Assembly (NCBI RefSeq): GCF_040183065.1
Contig: NC_091121.1
Coordinates: 39,698,787-39,762,786, forward strand
Origin: Periplaneta americana
Lineage: Eukaryota; Arthropoda; Insecta; Blattodea; Blattidae
Length of the DNA stretch: 64,000 bases
Reading direction: 5' to 3'
The translations under genes and the position numbers were made by a program. The notes under the pieces were generated by a model. That model searched no databases. It saw nothing but the letters and a program-made list of their open reading frames with translations, and had not been told where the DNA came from. This document shows, piece after piece, positions 33,789 to 44,092 of this stretch. The stretch's first letter is position 1, and every line of letters begins with the position of its first letter.

Positions 33789-34111
33789 CCCGGCCCCGGA
33801 ACAATTTTTCCCTTGAAATTATTCAAATCTGCTTTACAGGGAGCTTCACCTGAAAGACTAGATTTGCATAATATATACGTTACTGTGTTCGTTAACAGAA
33901 AACCACAATTCCAAGTCACACAGAGGTTGTGGGTCTCTGGCGTTTCGTCAACCCACGCGAGTTGTGTGGATATAAAGGGAAAAGTTGAGACGGTGTCGGG
34001 TGGAGTTCCCGGGTAGCTCAGTGGTAGAGCGCTGGTACGATCAACCAGAGGTCCCGGGATCGATACCCGGCCCCGGAACAATTTTTCCCTTGAAATTATT
34101 CAAGTAATATA
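33779..34111 (+). mobile_element. dimeric tRNA-derived SINE with 10-bp TSD
   Basis: The body 33789-34101 sits inside the AAAT microsatellite, flanked by AAGTAATATA on both sides (33779-33788 and 34102-34111). It starts within the end of a first tRNA-like module (CCCGGCCCCGGAAC). It continues through a linker (AATTTTTCCCTTGAAATTAT, CACAATTCCAAGTCACACAG, GACGGTGTCGGG), then a complete second module at 34005-34079. There the anticodon stem CTGGT/ACCAG and T arm CCGGG-ATCGATA-CCCGG are good. It ends again in AATTTTTCCCTTGAAATTAT. The source was therefore a head-to-tail multimer copied as one unit. Confidence 0.88.
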
Positions 34112-34862
34112 AGTAAATAAATAAATAAGTAAATAATTAAATAAATAAGTAATATAAGTAAACAAATAAATAAGTAAATAAATAAATGAAATAAATACGT
34201 TATATTCTATCTCTGCATAAACTGACTCCCAAATAATGAATGTGAACAAAATCCATCCAATAATTAGGTACAAACACTTTAGAGAACATTAATACAAACC
34301 GACAGTACGAACAAATCACATTTTCGTTATCATTGATGCTGAAATTGTATGTTTTTGTAAATATCTGAAAATAAATTTGTTTCTGCATCGTAAGGAAAGT
34401 TCATATATTATTCTTAAGACCTCAAGATTTAATACCACATGCGAAACAATACGTCCTGAATATCGAGGCATTATCCAACATGATCGTTGTATTCCATGTA
34501 ATTCTGAATGCCTTGCTATTTTTCATACTATTCCGTGTTACATTTTAATGTGAATCTTATTTCGTTTGTACTTTCATTGTTCAATACGTGCGTTGCTGGG
34601 ATTTATAACTGTTACTTGATCTATTATGCATCATTTATAACACTGTTTCTCTCCGCATACATACCTAGCATGAATTGTAGAGCTCTCTTCGTGCTATTAT
34701 GTCATGATGGTTACACGAGCACGCTCGCTGTATTTCATTCATGCTTTCCGATGTGGTGAAGAAATCTAGACGAGAGTGACTTTATTTTTCTTTAATTAAA
34801 ATAAAAAACTTCTCCAAGATCACATAAATTAAAAAGAAGACCCTGAACATTACGCATATTAA
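34112..34862. other. AAAT microsatellite remainder and unassigned DNA
   Basis: 34112-34195 continues the AAAT repeat; 34196-34862 has no recognised feature. Confidence 0.5.

Positions 34863-34908
<46 letters not shown>
34863..34908. repeat. (ATT)n microsatellite
   Basis: About 15 ATT units immediately 5' of the LINE fragment. Confidence 0.95.
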
Positions 34909-34909
<1 letters not shown>

Positions 34910-34910
34910 C

Positions 34911-35585
34911 GATTATAACTATGAGACTAATTGCGTATATTTCAATTGCGGTAGTTTGTTTACCAGACGTCAGGATCTTGATTATTTATTTTTTTGTAAA
35001 GTCATTAAGGGTGATATTCATTGTGAATCATTCATAAGTAATATCAGTCTTCGTATTCCTGCTAAGGGTTTAAGATTTCATAAATTGTTTTATAATAGGA
35101 ATTCTAAATCTCTCTCTCCGGTCTGCAGATGTATAAAATATGCTAATTTGCATGGATTGAAGTTGGATCCATTTAATGTGTAGTAATACTTTTTGAGTTT
35201 TATGTCAGTTTTATTATTTATGCCATTGTTAGACATGTATCATACTATTCTCGTCATTTGCATAACTTTACAGTATTAACTATATGATTCCTGTCTTCAT
35301 TTATATGATTTCATTAATTCATTTGTAATACATTTTATTTAATTGCCATTATTTTAATTATCTCGCTGAACTAATTTTAATAATACTATTTGTGCTATTT
35401 ATTTTGTTGCATTTTGGTCAATTGAGTAATGTAGACTATTATATTGATTGTATTTCCATCTCATTGCCATTTTCTATCATTCATTCTCATCATCATTTGT
35501 TGTTTTGTTTCGTTTTGTACCTGTGCTAAACTGTAATTGGCCTTGTGCTGTTGTTTCGCACATTAATATTCTAAATAAATAAATA
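34911..35585 (+). pseudogene. CR1/Jockey-like LINE, extreme C-terminus and 3' UTR
   Basis: The plus strand from 34911 reads TNCVYFNCGSLFTRRQDLDY, LFFCKVIKGDIHCESFISNI, SLRIPAKGLRFHKLFY and SPVCRCIKYANLHGLKLDPF, then a stop at 35181. The order 'RR---D--FL-KVI-G-I-CP-LL--I-F--P-R--R--K-F' ending in LDPF is the terminus of many CR1/Jockey-group LINEs. A 400-bp 3' UTR follows, with CTGTAATTGGCCTTGTGCTG and a final TAAATAAATAAA. It is 5'-truncated and lies between two (ATT)n runs. Confidence 0.78.
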
Positions 35586-35595
35586 AATAAAATAA

Positions 35596-35596
<1 letters not shown>

Positions 35597-35662
<66 letters not shown>

Positions 35663-35665
35663 GGT
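35597..35665. repeat. (ATT)n microsatellite
   Basis: About 22 ATT units between the LINE 3' end and the RTE fragment. Confidence 0.95.
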
Positions 35666-35732
35666 TGAGAAGCTTTTGTCATCCAGTATGCTGTCAAAAA
35701 ATGTGAAAATTATAATTTATAAAACAGTTATA
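35666..35732 (+). pseudogene. RTE-like LINE family 1, fragment part 1
   Basis: TCGGTTGAGAAGCTTTTGTC and CATCCAGTATGCTGTCAAAA match 44373 onward in the RTE copy at 44093-44893 (the YSVEKLLSSSLLSKNLKVRI region). Broken at 35732 by the mariner-like element and resumed at 36613. Confidence 0.85.
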
Positions 35733-36614
35733 CAAAGTGTCAAAAAAAAAAGTATCTAATATCTTAGGAGGTGATAGTATGCATGAAAACAAGAAAAAAA
35801 TGTCTAATAAACATGGGTCCTACAACATACTTTCTGAGATCTGAACACTTGTTCATAGGAGGTGCTAAATGTAACGTCCATTTATGGCAATGCATTTTTC
35901 TGCCCTACAATACAGCAGACGACCAGATAATTATATCGTAGTTGATACCCTTGGCATGGAATACTGAAAAGAAAAGTTTGGTTGCGGATATGAACGGGGT
36001 TCAGCAGAGACGGTGTTGTGAATTTTCGTAATCGGCATGTGTCGGCTGATGAAAAATCCCCATGTAGTTGTAGAAACAAGGCATCAGCACCGATTATTCT
36101 CAATCAACGTTTGGGCAGGCGTTCTTGGTGATAGGTTAAGGGCCATACGTGATACCACAGAGATTAACTGGGGCACGCTATCAGGACTTTCTTACTAACG
36201 TGTTCCCTACTTTGCTGGTTATGTGCCCTGTCAGCAAAGACTACAGATGTGCATCATGCATGATGGCACACCAGCACATTTTTTTTCGCAATAAGCGTGA
36301 CGCTGACATTTCAGGACCGCTGGATTGATTGGGTAGGCCCCACACCTTGGCCTGCTCGTTCGTCAAATCTAAATCCCCTAGACTTTTTGTTATCAAGAAC
36401 AACCAGGTCAATTTCAAAGAGTGCGTGATTCCTTACACCGAAGGGCAGAGGAATGCATTGCCATGAATGGACGTCACTTTGAGCACCTCCTATGAACAAG
36501 TGTTCAGATCTCAGAAAGTATGTGTTGTAGGATCCATGTTTATTGACTTTTTTTCTTGTTTTGATGCATATTAGCACCTTCTAAAATTTTGGATACATTT
36601 TTTACCGCCCTGTA
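35731..36614 (+). mobile_element. mariner-like transposon, deletion derivative, TA TSD
   Basis: The element 35733-36612 (880 bp) is inserted between TA (35731-35732) and TA (36613-36614). Removing it rejoins the RTE sequence ACAGTTATATTACCGG. Terminal inverted repeats exceed 130 bp and share AGATCTGAACACTTGTTCAT and AGGAGGTGCT. Between them the plus strand preserves transposase remnants: GPYVIPQRLTGARYQDFLTN, MHDGTPAHF (second catalytic Asp region) and WIDWVGPTPWPARSSNLNPL followed by DFL (third catalytic region). Order and motifs match DUF4817-type mariner-like (IS630 superfamily) transposases. The N-terminal domain and much of the core are deleted, with stops. Confidence 0.87.
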
Positions 36615-36682
36615 TTACCGGTTGTTCTGTGTGGTCGTGAAACTTAGACTCTCACTTTGAGAGAGGAACAGAGATTAATGGT
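36613..36682 (+). pseudogene. RTE-like LINE family 1, fragment part 2
   Basis: Continues part 1: TATTACCGGTTGTTCTGTGT and GAAACTTAGACTCTCACTTT encode the 'VLYGCETWTLTLREEQ' region. Broken at 36682 by a SINE insertion, resuming at 37094. Confidence 0.85.
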
Positions 36683-37107
36683 ACAAATCTGGCTTTCAGG
36701 TAGTAGCTCCTTGTAAAGCAGGTTTGAATAATTTCAAGGAAAAATTGTTCCGGGGCCGGGTATCGATCCCGGGATACTTCGCTTAGTGCGCGAACGCTCT
36801 ACCGACTGAGCTACCCCAGGAACTATATACGACACCGTCACAATTTTTCCTTTTGTATCCACACGACTCAAATGAACTGACAAGACGCCAGAACTCAACT
36901 ATGAGTGCACACAATACTGTGTGACTTAAATTGTGGCTTTCTGTTAACGTATCTCCAGTAACGAATGTATTATACAAATCTGGCGGTGTCGTGTATAGTT
37001 CCTGGGGAGCTCAGTCGGTAGAGCGTTCGCGCGCTAAGCGAAGGGTCCAGGGATCGATACCCGGCCCCGGAACAATTTTTCCTTGAAATTATTCAGAGAT
37101 TAATGGT
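36669..37107 (+). mobile_element. SINE insertion with inverted 5' half and 14-bp TSD
   Basis: The insert 36683-37093 lies between two copies of CAGAGATTAATGGT (36669-36682 and 37094-37107). The 3' part (36983-37093) is in plus orientation: tRNA-like module 36998-37073 and AATTTTTCCTTGAAATTATT tail. The 5' part (36683-36982) is the same SINE in reverse: tRNA-like module 36747-36823 and the linker domain also seen at 33830-34004. Both modules share TAGAGCGTTCGCGC and GGATCGATACCCGGCCCCGG. One target duplication encloses everything, so the two halves arrived together. Confidence 0.87.
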
Positions 37108-37140
37108 GTTTGAGAATAAGGTGCCTAACTGATGTTTGAT
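37108..37140 (+). pseudogene. RTE-like LINE family 1, fragment part 3
   Basis: GTTTGAGAATAAGGTGCCTA matches the 'VFENKVLRK' region of the other family-1 copies, completing the RTE fragment interrupted twice upstream. Homology then fades. Confidence 0.75.
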
Positions 37141-38585
37141 GGGAAAAGCAGTGCTTCAGACAATCATAACAAAATGTTGGAAGAAATGTTATTCCTAGAT
37201 TAAACGCCACTTCATTATCGTTTTATTTTTATAATTTAATTTTTCTCACTTTTGTTATACAGAGACATCATTTTATTTTTACTTGCATTTTTATTGTACC
37301 TGCATTTCTGAATGTACTTCACTCCCACCCCTTCACTAATGTCCTTGCTCCCGTCAGACACACAAACTTACGGCCGCTGTTGCATTCGAAGTCTTCAAGC
37401 AGTGAAGTAAACACTGCAGTGTATAGTGTGTTTCATAAATATGATTGCGTTTTCTATAGAAGAAAGAACCTATATTAATAATATCGTACTAAAAATTATA
37501 TTCAAGAAACGATAAATTCAGTTTCATAGAATATGCTTCAAAATGTTTTTAATAATATGCGTACTGAATTGAAGCCTGCATTGTAATGAACGGCAACCAT
37601 TTTCAGCAACTTGTTTAAAAATTCAGATTAGCTTATTTTGAATTGAGGTGGCTAGAAGCAAAGGAATGCTAGTGACATTTGTAATAACATGAGTTAAGTG
37701 CATCCAGTGTAAGCTAAAGTATCTAAAATTTTAGTGGCAAAGGGATATTTTAATCGCATCACACATTAAAATTTAAATAAAAATTTCACCGATTTTACGA
37801 AAGCTTAAATATTTAAACCCCATTTTTTCAAAAGTAACTTAAGTACACTTACAGCCCTTTACTTATGACCGCCTCAATTTAAATGCACTCTCTATATTGT
37901 ATGTTAACATCAATAATTAATATGCTAAATAAAGTAGACATTACATAACGAACATAGCCGCCTAAAAAGTTGAGTTTTCGAAAAAAAAATGTTACTACTC
38001 TACTGTATTTTGATAAATTCCGTAAAAGTGATGATCAAACTGAAAATCGTAATATCGTATTTCCCTACAACATAAATGGATACACTACTTTTCTCTCCTC
38101 CTATAGCTAGTAAAATGATTTGTTTACATATTGCACTAGTAACATCAAACTCCTGTAATGGAAGGGGGCAACAGTGTTTCCGAGTATAGCCAGGTTAATG
38201 TTAAAAATATTGGTAAAAATAAAGTGATGTCCCTGTATTTCTTACTTCTTGTTATTTTAGGTCTATAGATTAATATATATTGTGTTAAATAATGCATTTA
38301 CAATTGTCTATATTATGTTTGTATACACTGTTTACTCTTTCGTTTATTGCACACCGGACTATCCATTAGATCATGTTTTTCTCTTTCTCGTAATCACAAA
38401 ACACAACTCCATCGCCGCTGTTTACGTTCCACGCAAAAATGGTCACCTAGTAAGTGTCTTTCTGACATGTACAACGTTTACCGCAGAGACAAATGACTGC
38501 AACTCTGTTTAGGCTACTCTTTTGTTTACTGCATTGCACTAGAAAACGAGTAAAAATGCTGTCGTTGAACTACGAATTTCACAGT
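37141..38585. other. unassigned AT-rich DNA
   Basis: No recognised element or gene over 1.4 kb. Confidence 0.55.
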
Positions 38586-38690
38586 GCTTGTTTATTCAAA
38601 AAAATTAAATTTTAGGTCCGACATTTATTAAATTTTTTCCTTGTTTTGATGAATATTACTGCCTTTTTAACAACTTTTAGATTATTAATA
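38586..38690. repeat. degenerate solo end of the mariner-like family
   Basis: TTTAGGTCCGACATTTATTA, TTTTCCTTGTTTTGATGAAT and ATTACTGCC resemble the right terminal repeat of the element at 35733-36612 (GTAGGATCCATGTTTATTGA, CTTGTTTTGATGCATATTAG). A similar piece lies at 47780-47870. No matching opposite end is seen nearby. Confidence 0.5.
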
Positions 38691-40605
38691 ACAAGAATAT
38701 CTGAATTACTTTAAATGAAGAGGTCTAATTTAACAGCAGAGAAAATGGTTATGTTTCTTTTTCAAGGGTGTATCATTCTTTCCGTTAATTAAAGAAGCTG
38801 TAACGACTACTATTTTATCTAGAATAAGCCTGCTGCTCTGTGTTCCATTACCATTAAGATTCTAGAATCTTTAGGTGAACCTGCAATCAGAATCAGAAAT
38901 ATTTATTTTCCTCTCTTTTATTTTTCCATGTAGTTTCTTCCTGTTTCTTATTTTCAAATTTCTTTGCATTTCTTCTGTTTTCGTTTGTTTCATACTCTTA
39001 TTCTTTTCTTATTTCTATATTTTTCCTTTCTTTTCGATTCACTTTTTTATTGCACTTCCTTCTTTTCCCCCTCTTCATTCTTTTTTTGTTCTTTTTTTCT
39101 TGCTTTTTGTTCTTATGTATTAATTATTCTTCTGATTTTTCTCTATCTTCGTTCTTCTTCGTCCCCTCCTCGTTTTCCATTCTGTTCGTGCTGAATTTGT
39201 AAATTATGTGCCTATCTTATTTTTGGGCGTTGTACATCTACAATATATCCACCTTAAGCAACTTCCTCTATATGGAAAATTCATAATATATATTCATTAC
39301 AACTTTATTAAAATGATATGAACCTCATAGTCGTTTACTTTCGTTGCAGATTGATGTTATAGCTATCAGCATAGCAATGGCAGCGAGTGTCAGAATTTTA
39401 ATGTAGATAGAAAAACACATTCTAAAATATCCCAACTTTCTTAAAAATTGACTTAAAAATTATACGATAGTACGTAATATAAGAATAATAAAAATAATAT
39501 GTTACTTAGGTTAGGTTTAAGAATGAAAAATTTTTGTAAAGTTTATTTCGATATGGTAAACACAGAATTAATCTGGTTTGTATTTTTTTTTTTTTTTGCT
39601 CTAAAGAAATTTTGAAAATGCAAAGAATGAATTTGTATAGTATTTAACCCCTTGAGACCTGAATTTATATTAAACAAAATTGAGAAAAAAAACTGGTCAC
39701 ATAATCATTCTGGGGATCCAAAATTCCCAAATCAAGTCTTCACAGAAAATCAAAATTTGGGGACAATTTTGACCCCTGGGGCTCCAAAATTTTTAATTTT
39801 ATTTTTAATTCAGGTATAGAAATGTTTCAAAAATAATATTTTCCATTTCTATCACTTGGAATTTTTCAAAATATTTAAAAGTATCGAAGACATTCTAAAA
39901 AAGAAGAAAAAAAAAAGAAACAATGTACATCAGGCCTGAAAGGTTAAAGCTTCATAAAATAACTGGTTACTAGTTTTATTGTCATGTGGTGAAAATGTTT
40001 ACCAAATTAATCGCAGATAGAACAGAAGCGTGCACGAAGAGATTATACATTCTAAAATATTTAGAATATCAGCAATAACTCAACAGATGTTATTAAAACT
40101 CTTTTCGTTCGAAGAATATTTCCTATATGATATAAAACCTCTATGATTACAGTTTGATTGGTATGCAAATTACAATATCGTAACCATGGTAATCAGGGTT
40201 CCCTAGGCCACTGCTGCACTCGAACACTCCTGTGTGAACATTTGACTGCTTGTTTAGCTGAAGCTAAGCCAGGCTAAAGCGATGTATGTGAAAAGACTTA
40301 TCGTAACGTACCACACGCTGGTCCCAGCAAGGGATCTCGACAGACATGGAGGCTATCCTCGTGGTGCTGTGTGAAGCCTTCAGCTTTATTATTGCCGGAG
40401 TACGTCTGCACTCAGATAACTTCATGCCCGACCTGCCAACGAAGTAGAGCTTTACTGATTCATACAAAATTTCATTTTGTTTCAAGACATACATTCAACA
40501 CAGTTGCAAAGAATTCTGACAGTTTCTTATGTCAGGGGTGTTCAACTATATTCAGACAGGACCTAATCCTCGTGAGAACAATTCTATTTCATGACCATCA
40601 CTAAG
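38691..40605. other. unassigned DNA with T/C-rich patch
   Basis: 38900-39190 is T/C-rich and yields Phe-rich frames of 76-82 codons. The rest has no recognised feature. A TCAGGGGTGTTCAAC motif at 40532 looks like a single hAT-type end without a partner. Confidence 0.45.
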
Positions 40606-40611
40606 CCACAG

Positions 40612-40858
40612 GCGTAGCTCAGTCGACTGAGGCGCTTGCCTGTCGATCCGAAGTTGCGCTCAGGCGTGGGTTCGATTAACTGATTGGATTCTTTCCGAGG
40701 TTTCTTCTCCAACCGTAAGGCGAATGTCAGGTCATCTATGGTGAATCCTCGGTCTCATCTCGCCAAATATCATTTCGCTATCATCAAGTTCATAGACGCT
40801 AAATAAGCGAGTAGTTGATACAGCGTCGTTAAAAAACCAACTAAAAATAACCATAACT
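40612..40858 (+). mobile_element. tRNA-derived SINE
   Basis: Head GCGTAGCTCAGTCGACTGAG (A box) and CGTGGGTTCGATTAAC (B box with a damaged end) about 45 bp later. The body contains CCGAGGTTTCTTCTCCAACC, and the 3' end is TACAGCGTCGTTAAAAAACC. The 3' GCGTCGTTAAA motif is shared with the SINEs at 5886 and 49836. Confidence 0.75.
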
Positions 40859-40881
40859 ATCATCATTACTTCATGATCATG

Positions 40882-40887
<6 letters not shown>

Positions 40888-40927
<40 letters not shown>

Positions 40928-40930
40928 TTC
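40888..40930. repeat. (CAT)n microsatellite
   Basis: About 14 CAT units shortly after the SINE 3' end. Confidence 0.95.
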
Positions 40931-41148
40931 ATCATCACATATCAAACCGCCTGCAAACATGTCCACAAATGCCATGGAGAACATTATCTACGAATTTATA
41001 GTGGCAATGGGAACTAATCCGACATTTGTCTTTATATAACTAGATAGGCTACCAAGTTTCACCTAACATAATTAGTAGAGCTAGGATTTTGATGAAATTG
41101 CATATTTTTTCTGGTAAGCCAGAAACATAGCTGCTTTAGTATTTATAT
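40931..41148. other. unassigned DNA
   Basis: No recognised feature. Confidence 0.5.
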
Positions 41149-41155
41149 GATTATG

Positions 41156-41213
<58 letters not shown>
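41149..41213. repeat. (ATT)n microsatellite
   Basis: About 20 ATT units. Confidence 0.95.
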
Positions 41214-41214
<1 letters not shown>

Positions 41215-41490
41215 GCTACTATTTCATTATTTTTTTTCCTTTTATCCAGTTTTCATTATTGGTCACACCCGACCTCAAGCATCTTGCTTTTTCGGGTGTG
41301 ACCCAGTTACATTCTATTTATGCAATAAATTGTAATATGTAGGCTGTTTTACTATGAGATTGGTAATCAATTTCGAATTTTGAAGAATGTTCATATACGA
41401 GTATTACAATAATATTGTAAAGTATTTGTTATTGTATTTAATTTTTGCTTGCAATAAAAAATCTTGTAAATCTAATCTAATCTAAAATAT
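41214..41490 (+). mobile_element. possible LINE 3' UTR with hairpin
   Basis: Contains a perfect 12-bp inverted repeat GGTCACACCCGA (41261-41272) / TCGGGTGTGACC (41292-41303) around a 19-base loop. It ends with GCAATAAAAAATCTTGTAAA and TCTAATCTAATCTAA, a short tandem tail. A stem-loop followed by a repeat tail is common in non-LTR retrotransposon 3' UTRs, but no coding part is attached. Confidence 0.45.
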
Positions 41491-42164
41491 ATTACGTGAT
41501 AAACTGAGTGTTTTAAGACATATTTGTTACGGTATTTTTTTTGCATTTTTTGCCTGTTTCAACTCATAAGAGCATCTTTTGTTTCATTCGGTCATTTTTT
41601 TAAGCATTTTCATTTAATTTTGGCCATAAATCCCCATTATTAATGTAAAATAATGTTTATTTCCTTTGATATTTTCTTTACATATTTTGTCCATTAATAC
41701 CCATTATTCTGTATGATATTTTAAGCGTTTTTCTACACAAATATTGCCATTTTAACGTAGTACACCCCATGTAATGGATCAGTCCAACCACCCCTTCAAT
41801 ATAGACTCCACTATACCTGCTAATTCTGGATAAGAGTGGCCTTGTGGTAGACTACACGGAAACTAAAAGGCTGACCTCAGGTCCACATGCCGACGAAGAG
41901 GTGAACGATCATACATGGAAACTACATCAGGTGAAATAATTAATTAAAGTGTATTGCTTAGAAAAAAATTATGTAACATTTAATTTAATTACTTATTTAA
42001 ATATTAAGTAGTACAAAACCTCTTTTCCTACTAAGCCAATTATGTAAGATAAATTTTAAGGGAATTTTAAGGGCATTTTTTTTAAGATTTTTAGGTCATA
42101 AATGCATTGTTTTTAGGACATTTTTTTCACGATTTATAGGTAATCAAAATCCTAGCCCTAATAA
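41491..42164. other. unassigned AT-rich DNA
   Basis: No recognised feature. Confidence 0.5.
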
Positions 42165-42430
42165 TAATTAGAAACATTAAATCTAGACGTTTGAGATGGG
42201 TTGGGCATGTAACACGTATAGGTGAATCCAGAAATGAATATAGAATGTTAGTTGGGAGACCTGAGGGGGAAAAAACGTTTGGTGAGGCCGAGACGTAGAT
42301 AGGAAGATAATATTAAAATGGATTTAAGGAAGTTGAGATATGATGCTTGACACTGGATTAATCTTGCTCAGGATTGGGACCAACGGCGGGCTTATGTGAG
42401 GGCGGCAATGAACCTCCAGGTTCCCTAAAT
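42165..42430 (+). pseudogene. RTE-like LINE family 1, 3' fragment
   Basis: Matches the last 260 bp of the coding region of the family-1 copies: AACATTAAATCTAGACGTTT, GAATCCAGAAATGAATATAG, GAGACGTAGATAGGAAGATA and GTGAGGGCGGCAATGAACCT, ending at the stop after GGTTCCC. No (AAGT)n tail and no target duplication seen. Frameshifts and more divergence than at 27.7 or 44.1 kb, so it is older. Confidence 0.85.
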
Positions 42431-42469
42431 ATCATTTGTAAATTAAAATTCCGAGTTACTTTATAATCA

Positions 42470-42580
42470 AGGAAACTACCAAAAAAACCCTATCAGATTA
42501 GTCACCACCGGAAATTGAACCTGGAATCTGCCACATGAAAGTTTAGTGTTGCAGCATTGAGCCGCTTTGTTCGGTTATAC
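42470..42580 (-). mobile_element. tRNA-derived SINE head, reverse orientation
   Basis: Minus strand: CGGCTCAATGCTGCAACACT (A-box-like) and CCAGGTTCAATTTCCGGTGG (B box, around 42505-42525). The body toward 42470 is short. Confidence 0.5.
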
Positions 42581-42628
42581 AGGAGTGTTTTTATTATTGC
42601 AATAACGTTATCTTGTATTCGATTGATT

Positions 42629-42930
42629 AAAATTATTATTAAACAAAGTAACTGAAAACAGTACAAGAATTAGAATAAATAACCAATTGACAGAAAAGAT
42701 ACCAATCGAGACAGGACTAAGGCAAGGAGACAGCTTGTCCTATCCTCATTAATGTTATTATGGGGGAAATAATGAAAGAAACCAAGAAAGCGGGTGTAGA
42801 TTATAGACTGAGAAATAAGGATATTAATATAATATGTTACGCAGATGATGTGGTCTTACTTGCTGAAACTGAAGATAATCTCCAGAAATTACTATAAAGA
42901 TTCAAACTAACAGCTCAACGATTTAACATG
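42629..42930 (+). pseudogene. RTE-like LINE family 2, RT core (segment 1)
   Basis: The plus strand reads KVTENSTRIRINNQLTEKIP and IETGLRQGDSLS, then (after a small shift) a degenerate 'INVIMGEIMKE' helix. Next come YRLRNKDINIICYADDVVLL and AETEDNLQKLLYRFKLTAQ-like sequence with one stop, ending FNMT. The 'GLRQGDSLSP' and 'YADD' boxes identify the RT palm. The element is 5'-truncated and interrupted here by a 1.07-kb insertion; it resumes at 43998 (STEKTKSLTIS). Confidence 0.85.
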
Positions 42931-43116
42931 ACTATTACACTCTTACTACGTCATACTACTTTTGACCAATAAAACGGTACGAAAGGACGTATTTCAACCA
43001 ATCATGGCTGCTTATCGCACAATTTTATCGCGTCCCTAGCATTTGTTTAATTTTATCGCGTCCCTAGCATTTGTTTCTTTGTTTGCCAACATTTGAAACT
43101 GTGCTGGTCTGGAAGT

Positions 43117-43177
<61 letters not shown>

Positions 43178-43997
43178 CAAACCACTCCTGTCGATGCACA
43201 GCAGTTTCAAATATGACTCGCATTGGCATTCAAGAACAAGAATTAATAAAAATCACTGATCATACCTATGCATCTTCTGAAATCCGATTTACAAATAAAT
43301 GAAGAGCACCATTCGGAAATCCTGAATAAGTTGAATACACCATGTAGGCCTAAATCAACGAGTTCCACTTCTATTACGCACACGTCCAATATAACATCAA
43401 TTGAACCACTAACCACATTCAAATTTGAAAATTGTACATTCAATAATTATTCCTTTTAAAATTATTCATGTTTATTTTTTATGTCATCGTCGTTAATTAA
43501 AACTTTTCTAACACTTGTGTATATTAGTTAGGTTATGTTATAGCTTCTGCTATATGATATTATGGATAGTCATGTATCAGAGATTGTTTAATATTAAGAT
43601 TTATTGAAAATCATCTGTCAAGTGACGTTGATTACTGGGATTCGGATAATTGAAGTGGAATGCTGCATTTTAATAAAAATGAAACTGAATCAACAAAGCC
43701 TTCTTGACTAGTAACATTAACATGGTGTATAATAGATCGAGAACTTCTCGACGAGAAGGCATTGCTCACTACTGCCATCTAGCATGCATCTAGCGTAATA
43801 TTTGTAATGTTGAGATGGTACAATAATACATTTGAAGAGAGTTGTATTTTCGTAAGTCATTGTAAGTTATTGTATTGGAGCACTTCGTTACTTCTAATCT
43901 TTATATACTTTCTTCTAATCGTGTAATAGTCAATTAAATCCCACTCGAGTTTTGATTTTCTCTAGATTAATCAAAACGTCTAGTGAGATTACTGTTG
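42931..43997. mobile_element. insertion within the family-2 LINE, class unknown
   Basis: Separates FNMT from STEKTKSL of the LINE, so it is a later insertion of about 1.07 kb. The inverted motif GACTATTACAC (42930-42940) / GTGTAATAGTC (43921-43931) and a second palindrome TTTTGATTTTCTCTAGATTA with ATCAAAAC (43951-43978) lie near its edges. It contains an (AT)n run (43123-43170) and a tandem doublet of TTTTATCGCGTCCCTAGCAT (43022 and 43051). Short frames of 63-69 codons have no known motif. The exact ends and TSD were not resolved. Confidence 0.6.
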
Positions 43998-44092
43998 ATA
44001 ATATCAACAGAAAAAACCAAATCATTAACAATTTCAAAACAACCATTAAGATGCAAACTAGCAGTATATAATAAAAGTATAGAACAAGTTAT
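43998..44092 (+). pseudogene. RTE-like LINE family 2, segment 2
   Basis: Reads STEKTKSLTISKQPLRCKLA then VYNKSIEQV, the RT thumb region. It is interrupted at IEQV by the family-1 RTE; the next LINE residues continue after 44909 with the MSFNY-like part of the second GAACAAGTTAT copy. Confidence 0.88.

Noticed and set aside
34005-34079. Functional tRNA with GAT anticodon
   Set aside because: Enclosed with a linker and a second partial module by one target duplication, so it is part of a retroposed SINE.
35733-36612. Intact mariner transposase gene
   Set aside because: Only fragments around the second and third catalytic regions remain, with stops and no N-terminal domain.
36998-37073. tRNA gene
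   Set aside because: Part of a SINE bounded by a 14-bp duplication; its anticodon loop GCGCTAA lacks U33.
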